Below are positions 6,573 through 13,517 of a stretch of DNA of 13,948 bases, piece after piece. The translations under genes and the position numbers were made by a program. A model generated the notes under the pieces. That model searched no databases. It was not told the origin of the DNA and saw only the letters and a list, made by a program, of their open reading frames with translations. Within the stretch, counting starts at the first letter, position 1, and each line of letters opens with the position of its first letter. Source of the stretch: an uncultured Ruminococcus sp. (lineage in GTDB: Bacteria; Bacillota; Clostridia; Oscillospirales; Acutalibacteraceae); the NCBI GenBank assembly GCA_902773035.1, contig CACYDB010000028.1, positions 1 through 13,948 on the forward strand, read 5' to 3'.

Positions 6573-7280
6573 ATGGTCAAAAAAGAACAGATGTATGAAG
6601 GAAAAGCAAAAAAAGTCTTTGCAACAGATGACGCCGACTATTGCATCGTTTCATATAAGGACGACGCGACAGCTTTTAACGGCGAGAAAAAGGGTACTAT
6701 CGTAGGCAAGGGCGTAGTCAACAACCGTATGTCCAACTTTATGTTCAAGCTGCTTGAGGCAAAGGGTGTTCCCACTGACTTTGTCGAGGAGCTCAATGAC
6801 CGTGAGGCTCTGCTCAAAAAGGTTGAGATCGTACCTCTCGAGGTTATTATCCGTAATAAAGCCGCGGGCTCATTCTCAAAGCGTTTCGGCGTTCCCGAGG
6901 GAACAGCGTTTAAGGCTCCAACTCTCGAGTTCTGCCTTAAGGACGACGACCTCGGCGATCCTATGATCAACGAGAGCCAGATTTTCGCTATCGGCGCGGC
7001 TACTAAGGAAGAAATCGAGAAGATTTCCGAGTACGCGTATAAGGTCAACGAGGTTATGGTTGAGTTCTTCAAGTCCGTTAACGTTGATCTGATAGACTTC
7101 AAGATCGAGTTCGGTCGTTTCCACGGTGAGATCCTCCTCGCTGACGAGATTTCTCCCGATACCTGTCGTTTCTGGGATGTTGACACTCAGGAAAAGCTCG
7201 ACAAAGACCGTTTCCGTCGCGATATGGGCGGCGTTGAGGACGCCTACGCCGAGATGATGAAGCGCGTAGGTCTCGCATAA
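6573..7280 (+). CDS. purC: Phosphoribosylaminoimidazole-succinocarboxamide synthase (SAICAR synthetase)
   Basis: Ligates aspartate to CAIR with ATP to give SAICAR, the substrate of the neighbouring PurB. At 235 residues it is a typical bacterial single-domain PurC. Family motifs are YEGKAKKVF (8-16, nucleotide-binding loop), DDATAFNGEKKG (30-41), VPLEVIIRNKAAGS (87-100), FKIEFGRF (176-183) and the DEISPDTCRFWD segment (191-202). ATG 6573 is chosen because GGAGGT (6560-6565) sits seven bases upstream. The in-frame GTG at 6558 overlaps that site and would place the start on top of it. It is the first gene of the purine unit, and 53 bases without a terminator separate it from purF. Confidence 0.97.
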   Translation: MVKKEQMYEGKAKKVFATDDADYCIVSYKDDATAFNGEKKGTIVGKGVVNNRMSNFMFKLLEAKGVPTDFVEELNDREALLKKVEIVPLEVIIRNKAAGSFSKRFGVPEGTAFKAPTLEFCLKDDDLGDPMINESQIFAIGAATKEEIEKISEYAYKVNEVMVEFFKSVNVDLIDFKIEFGRFHGEILLADEISPDTCRFWDVDTQEKLDKDRFRRDMGGVEDAYAEMMKRVGLA

Positions 7281-7333
7281 TTTGATTCGCAGTTACTAAA
7301 CTCTTATCACTTGCTATAAACGGAGTGTGAATT

Positions 7334-8809
7334 TTGGATTTTTCTTTTGATAACCTTTATTCCGAAGGTCTGCACGAGGAGTGCGGAGTTTTCGGTGTTT
7401 ACAGTGACGGTTCCATAAATCCCGCCTATGCCTGCTATAACGGACTTCTTGCGCTTCAGCACAGAGGTCAGGAAAGCTGCGGCATAGCGGTCTCTGATCA
7501 GGGTGTTATGAACTACCACAAGGATATGGGACTTGTCACCGAGGTTTTTAACAACAGCATACTCGATTCTTTGGACGGACAGCTTGCGGTTTCGCACGTC
7601 CGTTACTCAACGGCAGGCGGCTCTGTGCTTGAAAACGCGCAGCCGCTTGTTATGCGTTATGTTAAGGGCACCCTCGCGGTCGCTCATAACGGTAATCTTA
7701 CAAACGCCGTCGAGCTCAGGCGTGAGCTTGAACAGCGCGGAGCGATCTTCCAGACAACGATCGACTCCGAGGTTATCTGTTACTTGATCGCCAGAGAAAG
7801 AATCCACGCAGGCTCGGCTGAAAAGGCGGTTATGAAAGCCGTCGAAAAGCTCGAGGGAGCGTATTCTCTGCTCGTAATGAGTCCGCGTAAGCTGATTGCC
7901 GCGCGCGATCCTCACGGCTTCAGACCTCTTTGCATTGGTCAGGTCGGCAAATCGTACGTATTTGCCAGCGAGTCAGCGGCTTTAGACGCCTGCGGAGCTA
8001 AATTTATCAGGGACGTTGAGCCGGGCGAAATCGTAGTCGCGGATAAGCACGGACTCAAAAGCATTATGCCTAAGAAAAAATGCAACAAGTCGCTGTGCGT
8101 GTTTGAGTACATCTACTTTGCCCGTACAGACAGCTATATCGACGGCATAAGCGTATATGAAGCCAGAAAACAGGCGGGCAGGATCCTCGCCCGTGAGTTC
8201 CCTGTTGAAGCCGATATTGTAATCGGCGTGCCGGAGTCGGGTATCGACGCGGCTATCGGTTACTCCGAGGAGTCGGGGATCCCGTATGAAAAGGGTATTG
8301 TTAAGAACACATATATAGGCAGAACCTTCATCAAGCCCAGCCAGTCCGAGCGTATGAAGTCGGTGCGTATCAAGCTCAATCCAATAGGCGATATGATACG
8401 CGGCAAGCGTGTTGTCGTAATTGACGACAGTATCGTTCGCGGTACCACGATCGACCGAATAACAAATATGCTCAGAGCCGCAGGAGCTAAGGAGGTTCAT
8501 ATGCGCATCAGCTCGCCGCCGTTTATGTGGCCGTGCTATTACGGAACCGATATTCCGTCGCGCGAGGAGCTGATTGCCGTTAACCATTCAATTGATGAAA
8601 TATGCAAGCTCAGCGGAGCCGATACTCTCGGCTATCTTCCCGCGGACTCTCTCGATGAAATGCTTCTCGGCAAGTCCTGCGGTCACTGCGACGCCTGCTT
8701 CAGCGGAAAATATCCCGCCGCCACAACCAAGCTCACCTTTAAGGGTAAGGAACGCGGTGGAATGAATTTTAAAGATAAAGAAAACTGTGCCTCAAAGGAG
8801 GAAGACTAA
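7334..8809 (+). CDS. purF: Amidophosphoribosyltransferase, [4Fe-4S] type
   Basis: Makes 5-phosphoribosylamine from PRPP and glutamine, the entry step of purine synthesis. At 491 residues, it has an N-terminal Ntn glutaminase whose nucleophile is Cys17 in HEECGVFG, preceded by a 16-residue propeptide expected to be removed autocatalytically. Then come LQHRGQES (41-48) and, in the C-terminal domain, the PRPP loop VVVIDDSIVRGTT (360-372). Cysteines matching the Bacillus subtilis cluster ligands are present: Cys255 (CVFEYIYFAR), Cys401 (PFMWPCYYG), Cys452 and Cys455 (CDACFSGKYP). The start must be TTG 7334: an in-frame stop lies at 7328-7330, no ATG occurs before Cys17, and GGAG (7322-7325) is eight bases upstream. 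The stop TAA shares its last base with the purB start. Oxygen-sensitive regulation through the cluster is known for the family, not shown here. Confidence 0.97.
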   Translation: MDFSFDNLYSEGLHEECGVFGVYSDGSINPAYACYNGLLALQHRGQESCGIAVSDQGVMNYHKDMGLVTEVFNNSILDSLDGQLAVSHVRYSTAGGSVLENAQPLVMRYVKGTLAVAHNGNLTNAVELRRELEQRGAIFQTTIDSEVICYLIARERIHAGSAEKAVMKAVEKLEGAYSLLVMSPRKLIAARDPHGFRPLCIGQVGKSYVFASESAALDACGAKFIRDVEPGEIVVADKHGLKSIMPKKKCNKSLCVFEYIYFARTDSYIDGISVYEARKQAGRILAREFPVEADIVIGVPESGIDAAIGYSEESGIPYEKGIVKNTYIGRTFIKPSQSERMKSVRIKLNPIGDMIRGKRVVVIDDSIVRGTTIDRITNMLRAAGAKEVHMRISSPPFMWPCYYGTDIPSREELIAVNHSIDEICKLSGADTLGYLPADSLDEMLLGKSCGHCDACFSGKYPAATTKLTFKGKERGGMNFKDKENCASKEED

Positions 8810-10245
8810 TGAATAAGAACGTATATGAAAGCCCGCTTTCAGCCAGATATTCAAGCAAGGAGATGAAATACATCTTCTCGCCCGATATGAAGTTCAGAAC
8901 CTGGAGACGACTTTGGATCGCACTCGCCGAGGCTGAAATGGAGCTCGGACTGCCCGTAACAGAGGAGCAGATTCAGGAGCTCAGGGATCACGCTGACGAT
9001 ATCAATTACGAAGTGGCTCAGGAGAGAGAAAAGCTCGTCCGTCACGACGTTATGAGTCACGTTTACGCCTACGGTCAGCAGTGTCCGAACGCTAAGGGAA
9101 TTATCCACCTCGGCGCGACTTCCTGCTATGTCGGCGATAATACTGACCTTATTATAATGAACGAAGCATTAAAGCTCGTCAGAAATAAGCTTGTTACGGT
9201 TATCCGCAACCTTTCAAAGTTCGCGGATGAGTACAAGGCTCTGCCGACGCTCGGCTTTACACATTTCCAGCCTGCTCAGCCTACAACCGTAGGCAAGAGG
9301 GCTACGCTCTGGTTACAGGAACTCCTGCTTGATTTAGAGGACGTTGAGTATCAGCTTTCAAAGGCAAAGCTTCTCGGCTCCAAGGGTACTACAGGTACTC
9401 AGGCGAGCTTCCTCGAGCTCTTTGACGGCGATCATGAGAAGTGCAAGGCTCTCGATAAAAAGATTGCCGAGAAAATGGGCTACAAGGGCTGCTTCGCGGT
9501 ATCTGGACAGACCTATTCGCGTAAGGTTGATTCACAGTTCTTAAATGTTCTCGCCGGAATCGCTCAGTCAGCTTCAAAGTTCTCCAACGATATCCGCCTC
9601 TTACAGCATCTCAAGGAAGTTGAGGAGCCGTTCGAAAAGAATCAGATCGGATCCTCGGCTATGGCTTATAAGCGCAATCCTATGCGTTCAGAGCGTATCG
9701 GCTCACTTTCACGTTACGTAATGGTTGACGTGCTCAACGGTTACTTTACATCGGCTACGCAGTGGTTTGAGAGAACTCTCGACGACTCCGCGAATAAGCG
9801 TCTTTCAGTTCCCGAGGCGTTCCTCGCTATAGACGGAATCCTCAATCTCTACGCTAACGTCGCCGACGGTCTTGTTGTTTATCCCAAGGTTATTGAGTCA
9901 AGACTGCGCAAGGAGCTTCCGTTTATGGCTACCGAGAACATTATGATGGACGCCGTTAAATATCGCGGCGCTGATCGTCAGGTGCTTCACGAGAAAATCA
10001 GACAGCACTCTATGGCGGCTTCCAGAGTCATCAAGGAAGAGGGCGGCGAGAATGACCTTCTTGAGAGAATCGCCGATGACGAAGCGTTCGGCGTAACGCT
10101 CGAGGATCTTGAGAAGATCCTGCAGCCTGAGAAATACACGGGCAGAGCTAAGGAACAGACTGAGGACTTCCTCGAGGAAGAAGTCAAGCCTGTGCTTGAA
10201 AGATACAGCAATATTCAGGATGAAAAGCCTGAGATAAATGTTTAA
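8809..10245 (+). CDS. purB: Adenylosuccinate lyase, human ADSL-like clade
   Basis: Splits fumarate from SAICAR and from adenylosuccinate, serving both the IMP pathway and the PurA step. At 478 residues it is longer than the about 430 of B. subtilis PurB. It matches the eukaryotic-type enzyme: PLSARYSSKEM (9-19), FRTWRRLW (29-36), RHDVM (78-82), GIIHLGATSCYVGDNTDLI (97-115), LPTLGFTHFQPAQ (145-157, catalytic His152), GTTGTQASF (193-201), QWFERTLDDSAN (318-329) and ELPFMATENI (369-378). The signature loop is GSSAMAYKRNPMRSER (281-296): it keeps the catalytic serine but has Ala286 where the superfamily has proline. The start overlaps the purF stop (TAATG), and a strong AAAGGAGG (8794-8801) lies seven bases upstream, indicating translational coupling. 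Confidence 0.97.
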   Translation: MNKNVYESPLSARYSSKEMKYIFSPDMKFRTWRRLWIALAEAEMELGLPVTEEQIQELRDHADDINYEVAQEREKLVRHDVMSHVYAYGQQCPNAKGIIHLGATSCYVGDNTDLIIMNEALKLVRNKLVTVIRNLSKFADEYKALPTLGFTHFQPAQPTTVGKRATLWLQELLLDLEDVEYQLSKAKLLGSKGTTGTQASFLELFDGDHEKCKALDKKIAEKMGYKGCFAVSGQTYSRKVDSQFLNVLAGIAQSASKFSNDIRLLQHLKEVEEPFEKNQIGSSAMAYKRNPMRSERIGSLSRYVMVDVLNGYFTSATQWFERTLDDSANKRLSVPEAFLAIDGILNLYANVADGLVVYPKVIESRLRKELPFMATENIMMDAVKYRGADRQVLHEKIRQHSMAASRVIKEEGGENDLLERIADDEAFGVTLEDLEKILQPEKYTGRAKEQTEDFLEEEVKPVLERYSNIQDEKPEINV

Positions 10246-10259
10246 AGGAGAGTAAAACA

Positions 10260-11537
10260 ATGGTTAAAGCTATAGTAGGCGCCAACTGGGGCGATGAGGG
10301 CAAGGGTAAAATCACCGACGTTCTCGCTAACGACAGCGACGTTGTAATTCGTTTTCAGGGCGGAGCCAACGCGGGTCATACTATCATCAACAATTACGGA
10401 AAGTTCGCTCTCCATCAGCTCCCGTCGGGAGTATTCCATCAGAATATAACAAACATAATCGGTAACGGCGTCGCGTTCAGCGTCGAGAATTTTGTCAAGG
10501 AGATCAAGGAGCTCGAGGACAGAGGAGTTCCCAAGCCCAATATTCTCATTTCCGACAGAGCTCAGATAGTTATGCCTTACCACGTAGCGTTTGACTGCTA
10601 CGAGGAGGAGCGACTCGGCAAGAATTCCTTCGGCTCTACAAAGAGCGGTATCGCGCCGTTTTACTCAGATAAATACAGCAAAATCGGTTTTCAGATCAAC
10701 GAGCTTTACGACGATCCCGACAGCTTAAAGGAGAAAATCGCTCACGCCGTTGAGATCAAGAACGCTACCCTGAGAAACCTCTACAATAAAGAAGAAATTA
10801 CTGTTGATGAAGTCTACGACAAGCTTATGGAGTACAAGGAGCTGCTCAAGGACTACGTTGGCGACAGCTTCACCTTCATCCGTGACGCAATCAAAAACGG
10901 TAAGAATATTCTTCTTGAGGGTCAGCTCGGCTCTCTTAAGGATACCGACTTCGGTATTTATCCGATGGTTACATCCTCTAACACTATCGCCGGTTACGGC
11001 GCTGTAGGTGCGGGTATCCCGCCCTATGAAATAAAAGAGGTCATCACAGTTGTTAAGGCTTATTCAAGCGCTGTCGGCGCGGGTGAGTTTGTATCGGAAA
11101 TCTTCGGCGAGGAAGCCGATAAGCTCCGCAACTGCGGCGGTGACGGCGGCGAGTACGGCGCTACAACTGGCAGACCGAGAAGAATGGGCTGGCTTGATTT
11201 AGTCGCGAGCCGCTACGGATGTCAGGTTCAGGGAGCGACCTCGGTTGCGTTCACTGTAATCGACGCTCTCGGATATCTCGACGAAATCCCCGTGTGCGTA
11301 GCTTATGAGCTCGACGGAGAGATCATCGACTACTTCCCGTCAACAACCAAGCTCAAGAGATGTAAGCCCGTATTAAAGAAGCTTAAGGGCTGGAAATGCG
11401 ACGTAAGCGGCATTAAGAAGTACGAGGATTTACCCAAGGAGTGCCGCGAGTACATTGAGTTTGCCGAAAAGGAAATCGGCGTACATATCGGAATCGTCAG
11501 CAACGGTCCCGCCCGCGAGGATATTATTTACAGATAA
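10260..11537 (+). CDS. purA: Adenylosuccinate synthetase, divergent subfamily
   Basis: Converts IMP and aspartate to adenylosuccinate with GTP, feeding PurB for AMP. At 425 residues it has full family length, with WGDEGKGK (10-17, catalytic Asp12), GGANAGHT (34-41, catalytic His40), IIGNGV (66-71), TTGRPRRMGWLD (302-313, aspartate-binding arginines) and SNGP (414-417). Several sites differ from the E. coli enzyme: GTTGRGIGP is GSTKSGIAP (125-133), EGAQGTLLD is EGQLGSLKD (220-228), and the guanine-recognition TKLD is TVID (332-335). The position beside purB in a purine operon still makes PurA the best call. A related ligase such as PurZ is a weaker alternative. GGAGAG (10247-10252) lies seven bases before ATG, and the gap to purB is 14 bases. 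Confidence 0.92.
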   Translation: MVKAIVGANWGDEGKGKITDVLANDSDVVIRFQGGANAGHTIINNYGKFALHQLPSGVFHQNITNIIGNGVAFSVENFVKEIKELEDRGVPKPNILISDRAQIVMPYHVAFDCYEEERLGKNSFGSTKSGIAPFYSDKYSKIGFQINELYDDPDSLKEKIAHAVEIKNATLRNLYNKEEITVDEVYDKLMEYKELLKDYVGDSFTFIRDAIKNGKNILLEGQLGSLKDTDFGIYPMVTSSNTIAGYGAVGAGIPPYEIKEVITVVKAYSSAVGAGEFVSEIFGEEADKLRNCGGDGGEYGATTGRPRRMGWLDLVASRYGCQVQGATSVAFTVIDALGYLDEIPVCVAYELDGEIIDYFPSTTKLKRCKPVLKKLKGWKCDVSGIKKYEDLPKECREYIEFAEKEIGVHIGIVSNGPAREDIIYR

Positions 11538-11567
11538 TTGTTTACATACGGAAAGAATGGTAAGGTT

Positions 11568-13097
11568 ATGGAGAAAATTCTTGTTCTTGACTTCGGCGGA
11601 CAGTATAATCAGCTCATAGCGCGTCGCGTAAGAGATTTTAACGTTTACGCTGAGATCAAGCCCTACACGGTTTCTCTTGATGAGATTAAAAAAGAAAACT
11701 ATAAGGGCATTATCTTCACAGGCGGCCCAAACTCTGTATATGATATGAGTTCGCCTCATTATGACAAGGCTATACTAGATTCAGGCGTACCCGTTTTGGG
11801 AATATGCTACGGCTGTCAGCTCATCTGCTATATGCGTGACGGTAAGGTCGAGAGCGCGTCTACAAGCGAATTTGGTATGATTGATATGACCGTGGATAAG
11901 CGCGAGAGCCTTCTGTTCTCCGATATTCCCGACAGCGTTGTATGGATGAGCCATACGGATTATATCAGCCAAGCTCCCGAGGGCTTTGAAATCACAGCCC
12001 ACAGCGACGCCTGTCCCTGCGCGGCTATGGAAAATCCCGCTGAAAAAATCTACGCCGTTCAGTTTCATCCCGAGGTTACTCACTCGGAGTACGGCAATAA
12101 GCTGCTTGAAAACTTCATTTTCAAAATCTGCGGCTGTTCAGGCGATTGGCAGATGGAGAGCTTTATCGACTCGACAGTTAACTCGCTCAGAGAGCGTATA
12201 GGCGATAAAAAGGTGATCCTCGGACTCTCCGGAGGCGTTGATTCCTCAGTTGCCGCGGCGCTGCTGAGCAAGGCTGTAGGCAATCAGCTCACCTGCGTTT
12301 TTGTCGATCAGGGGCTTATGCGTAAGGACGAAGGAGATTTTGTTGAAAATACCTTCACCAAACTCTTTGATATGAACTTCTGCCGCGTAAACTGCGGCGA
12401 CGAGTTTATCTCACGTCTTAAAGGCGCTGTTGATCCCGAGGACAAGCGTCATATAATCGGCGACGCTTTTTATGAGGTTTTCTGGAATAAGGTCAGGGAA
12501 GAGGGCGACGGCGGATTCTTCGCTCAGGGTACTATTTATCCCGACTGTATCGAAAGCGGCAAGGGTGACGCCGATAAAATCAAAACTCATCATAACCGCG
12601 TTAAAATGCCCGAGGATATTAAGTTTGACGGTATTATTGAACCGCTAAAGGATCTTTTTAAAGACGAGGTCAGAAGGGTAGGAGAGCTCCTCGGTATCCC
12701 GAAAGAGCTTGTCTGGAGACAGCCCTTCCCGGGACCGGGCTTAGGCGTTCGTATAATCGGCGAGATCACAGAGGAAAAAATCAAGGTTTTGCAGGAGGCT
12801 GACGCGGTATTCCGTGATGAAATCGCCAAAAGCGGACTTGAAAGCGAATTAAGCCAGTATTTCGCGGTTCTGCCTGATGTCAGGACTGTCGGCGTAATGG
12901 GCGACCACAGAACCTACGATCATCTTATCGCAATCCGAGCCGTCACTACCGACGACTTTATGACCGCCGACTTCGCGAGAATCCCATATGATGTTCTCGC
13001 GAGGGTTTCAAGCAGAATTATCAACGAGTGCGATAACGTCAACAGAGTTGTTTACGACATTACAAGTAAACCGCCCGGAACGGTGGAATGGGAGTAA
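11568..13097 (+). CDS. guaA: GMP synthase (glutamine-hydrolysing), two-domain form
   Basis: Aminates XMP to GMP with glutamine and ATP. The 509-residue product has a class I glutamine amidotransferase domain (about 1-190) with nucleophile Cys80 (GICYGCQL) and His167/Glu169 (FHPEVTHSEYG). The ATP-pyrophosphatase domain has its P-loop GLSGGVDSS at 219-227 and FAQGTIYPDCIESG at 318-331. The C-terminal dimerisation domain has QPFPGPGLGVR (385-395) and ends in the typical PPGTVEWE. ATG 11568 is chosen because conserved GuaA sequence begins there (EKILVLDFGGQ). GGAAAG (11550-11555) lies 12 bases upstream, a rather long spacing. The in-frame TTG at 11538, directly after the purA stop, has no close ribosome binding site but cannot be excluded. 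The last codons overlap the following gene. Confidence 0.96.
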   Translation: MEKILVLDFGGQYNQLIARRVRDFNVYAEIKPYTVSLDEIKKENYKGIIFTGGPNSVYDMSSPHYDKAILDSGVPVLGICYGCQLICYMRDGKVESASTSEFGMIDMTVDKRESLLFSDIPDSVVWMSHTDYISQAPEGFEITAHSDACPCAAMENPAEKIYAVQFHPEVTHSEYGNKLLENFIFKICGCSGDWQMESFIDSTVNSLRERIGDKKVILGLSGGVDSSVAAALLSKAVGNQLTCVFVDQGLMRKDEGDFVENTFTKLFDMNFCRVNCGDEFISRLKGAVDPEDKRHIIGDAFYEVFWNKVREEGDGGFFAQGTIYPDCIESGKGDADKIKTHHNRVKMPEDIKFDGIIEPLKDLFKDEVRRVGELLGIPKELVWRQPFPGPGLGVRIIGEITEEKIKVLQEADAVFRDEIAKSGLESELSQYFAVLPDVRTVGVMGDHRTYDHLIAIRAVTTDDFMTADFARIPYDVLARVSSRIINECDNVNRVVYDITSKPPGTVEWE

Positions 13098-13408
13098 TGA
13101 AAAACTCTTTTGAATTGATTTATGAAGTCGTCAGGAAAATTCCGCGGGGCAGTGTAGCCACTTACGGACAGGTCGCTTTTTTAGCGGGAAATCCAAAATG
13201 GAGCCGTGTTGTAGGCTATGCTCTGCACGTTAATCCCGACCCGTCTACCATACCGTGTCACCGAGTAGTCAACCGCTTTGGTGAACCCTCACAGGCGTTT
13301 GTATTCGGAGGGGTGAACCGCCAAATCGAGCTGCTGCAAAGTGAAGGCGTTGAGCTTACGGACGGCAGGGTCGATTTGTCGCGCTATCTGTGGGACGGAA
13401 TAATTTAA
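13097..13408 (+). CDS. MGMT-family protein (O6-alkylguanine-DNA alkyltransferase-like, single domain)
   Basis: The 103-residue product consists only of the DNA-binding and active-site domain of O6-alkylguanine-DNA alkyltransferases: IPRGSVATYGQVA (15-27), the arginine-finger segment SRVVGYALHVNP (36-47) and IPCHRVV (52-58). The acceptor Cys54 is kept, unlike alkyltransferase-like Atl proteins, which have Trp there. The N-terminal domain of Ogt/Ada enzymes is absent. It may repair alkylated guanine or, like Atl, mainly flag lesions; sequence alone does not decide this. The start ATG 13097 overlaps the guaA stop (TAATG), with GGTGGA at 13082-13087 nine bases upstream. An in-frame ATG at 13088 would add three residues. 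As last gene of the purine unit it is probably translationally coupled to guaA. Confidence 0.88.
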   Translation: MKNSFELIYEVVRKIPRGSVATYGQVAFLAGNPKWSRVVGYALHVNPDPSTIPCHRVVNRFGEPSQAFVFGGVNRQIELLQSEGVELTDGRVDLSRYLWDGII

Positions 13409-13417
13409 TACAGTTAC

Positions 13418-13445
13418 AAAAGTCCCTGTAATCAGGGACTTTTTT
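13418..13445 (+). terminator. Rho-independent terminator closing the purine operon
   Basis: AAAAGTCCCTG (13418-13428) pairs perfectly with CAGGGACTTTT (13433-13443) around TAAT, followed by further Ts to 13445. No other terminator is seen from 6573 to here, so the six genes can form one transcript. Confidence 0.95.
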
Positions 13446-13457
13446 GCGTAATCCCGC

Positions 13458-13486
13458 TTGACGATTATCGGTTACTTTGATATAAT
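13458..13486 (+). promoter_or_regulatory. Promoter of the second GMP synthetase gene
   Basis: TTGACG (13458-13463), 17 bases, TATAAT (13481-13486) with extended -10 TG at 13478-13479: the strongest match to consensus in the window. It leaves only about 25 bases of leader, so no riboswitch fits between it and ATG 13518. Confidence 0.88.
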
Positions 13487-13517
13487 TTGTCTAAATCATT
13501 AAATTACGGAGGATATT

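Noticed and set aside
7282..7320. Internal promoter between purC and purF (TTGATT at 7282, TATAAA at 7315)
   Set aside because: The two boxes do not have promoter spacing. TATAAA ends one base before the purF ribosome binding site region, so a start from it would remove that site.
7982..8587. Long open frame on the minus strand opposite purF (and similar ones at 966-1397 and 5709-6158)
   Set aside because: These lie wholly inside well-supported genes on the other strand, have no visible ribosome binding site or recognisable motifs, and are explained by the codon bias of the true frames.
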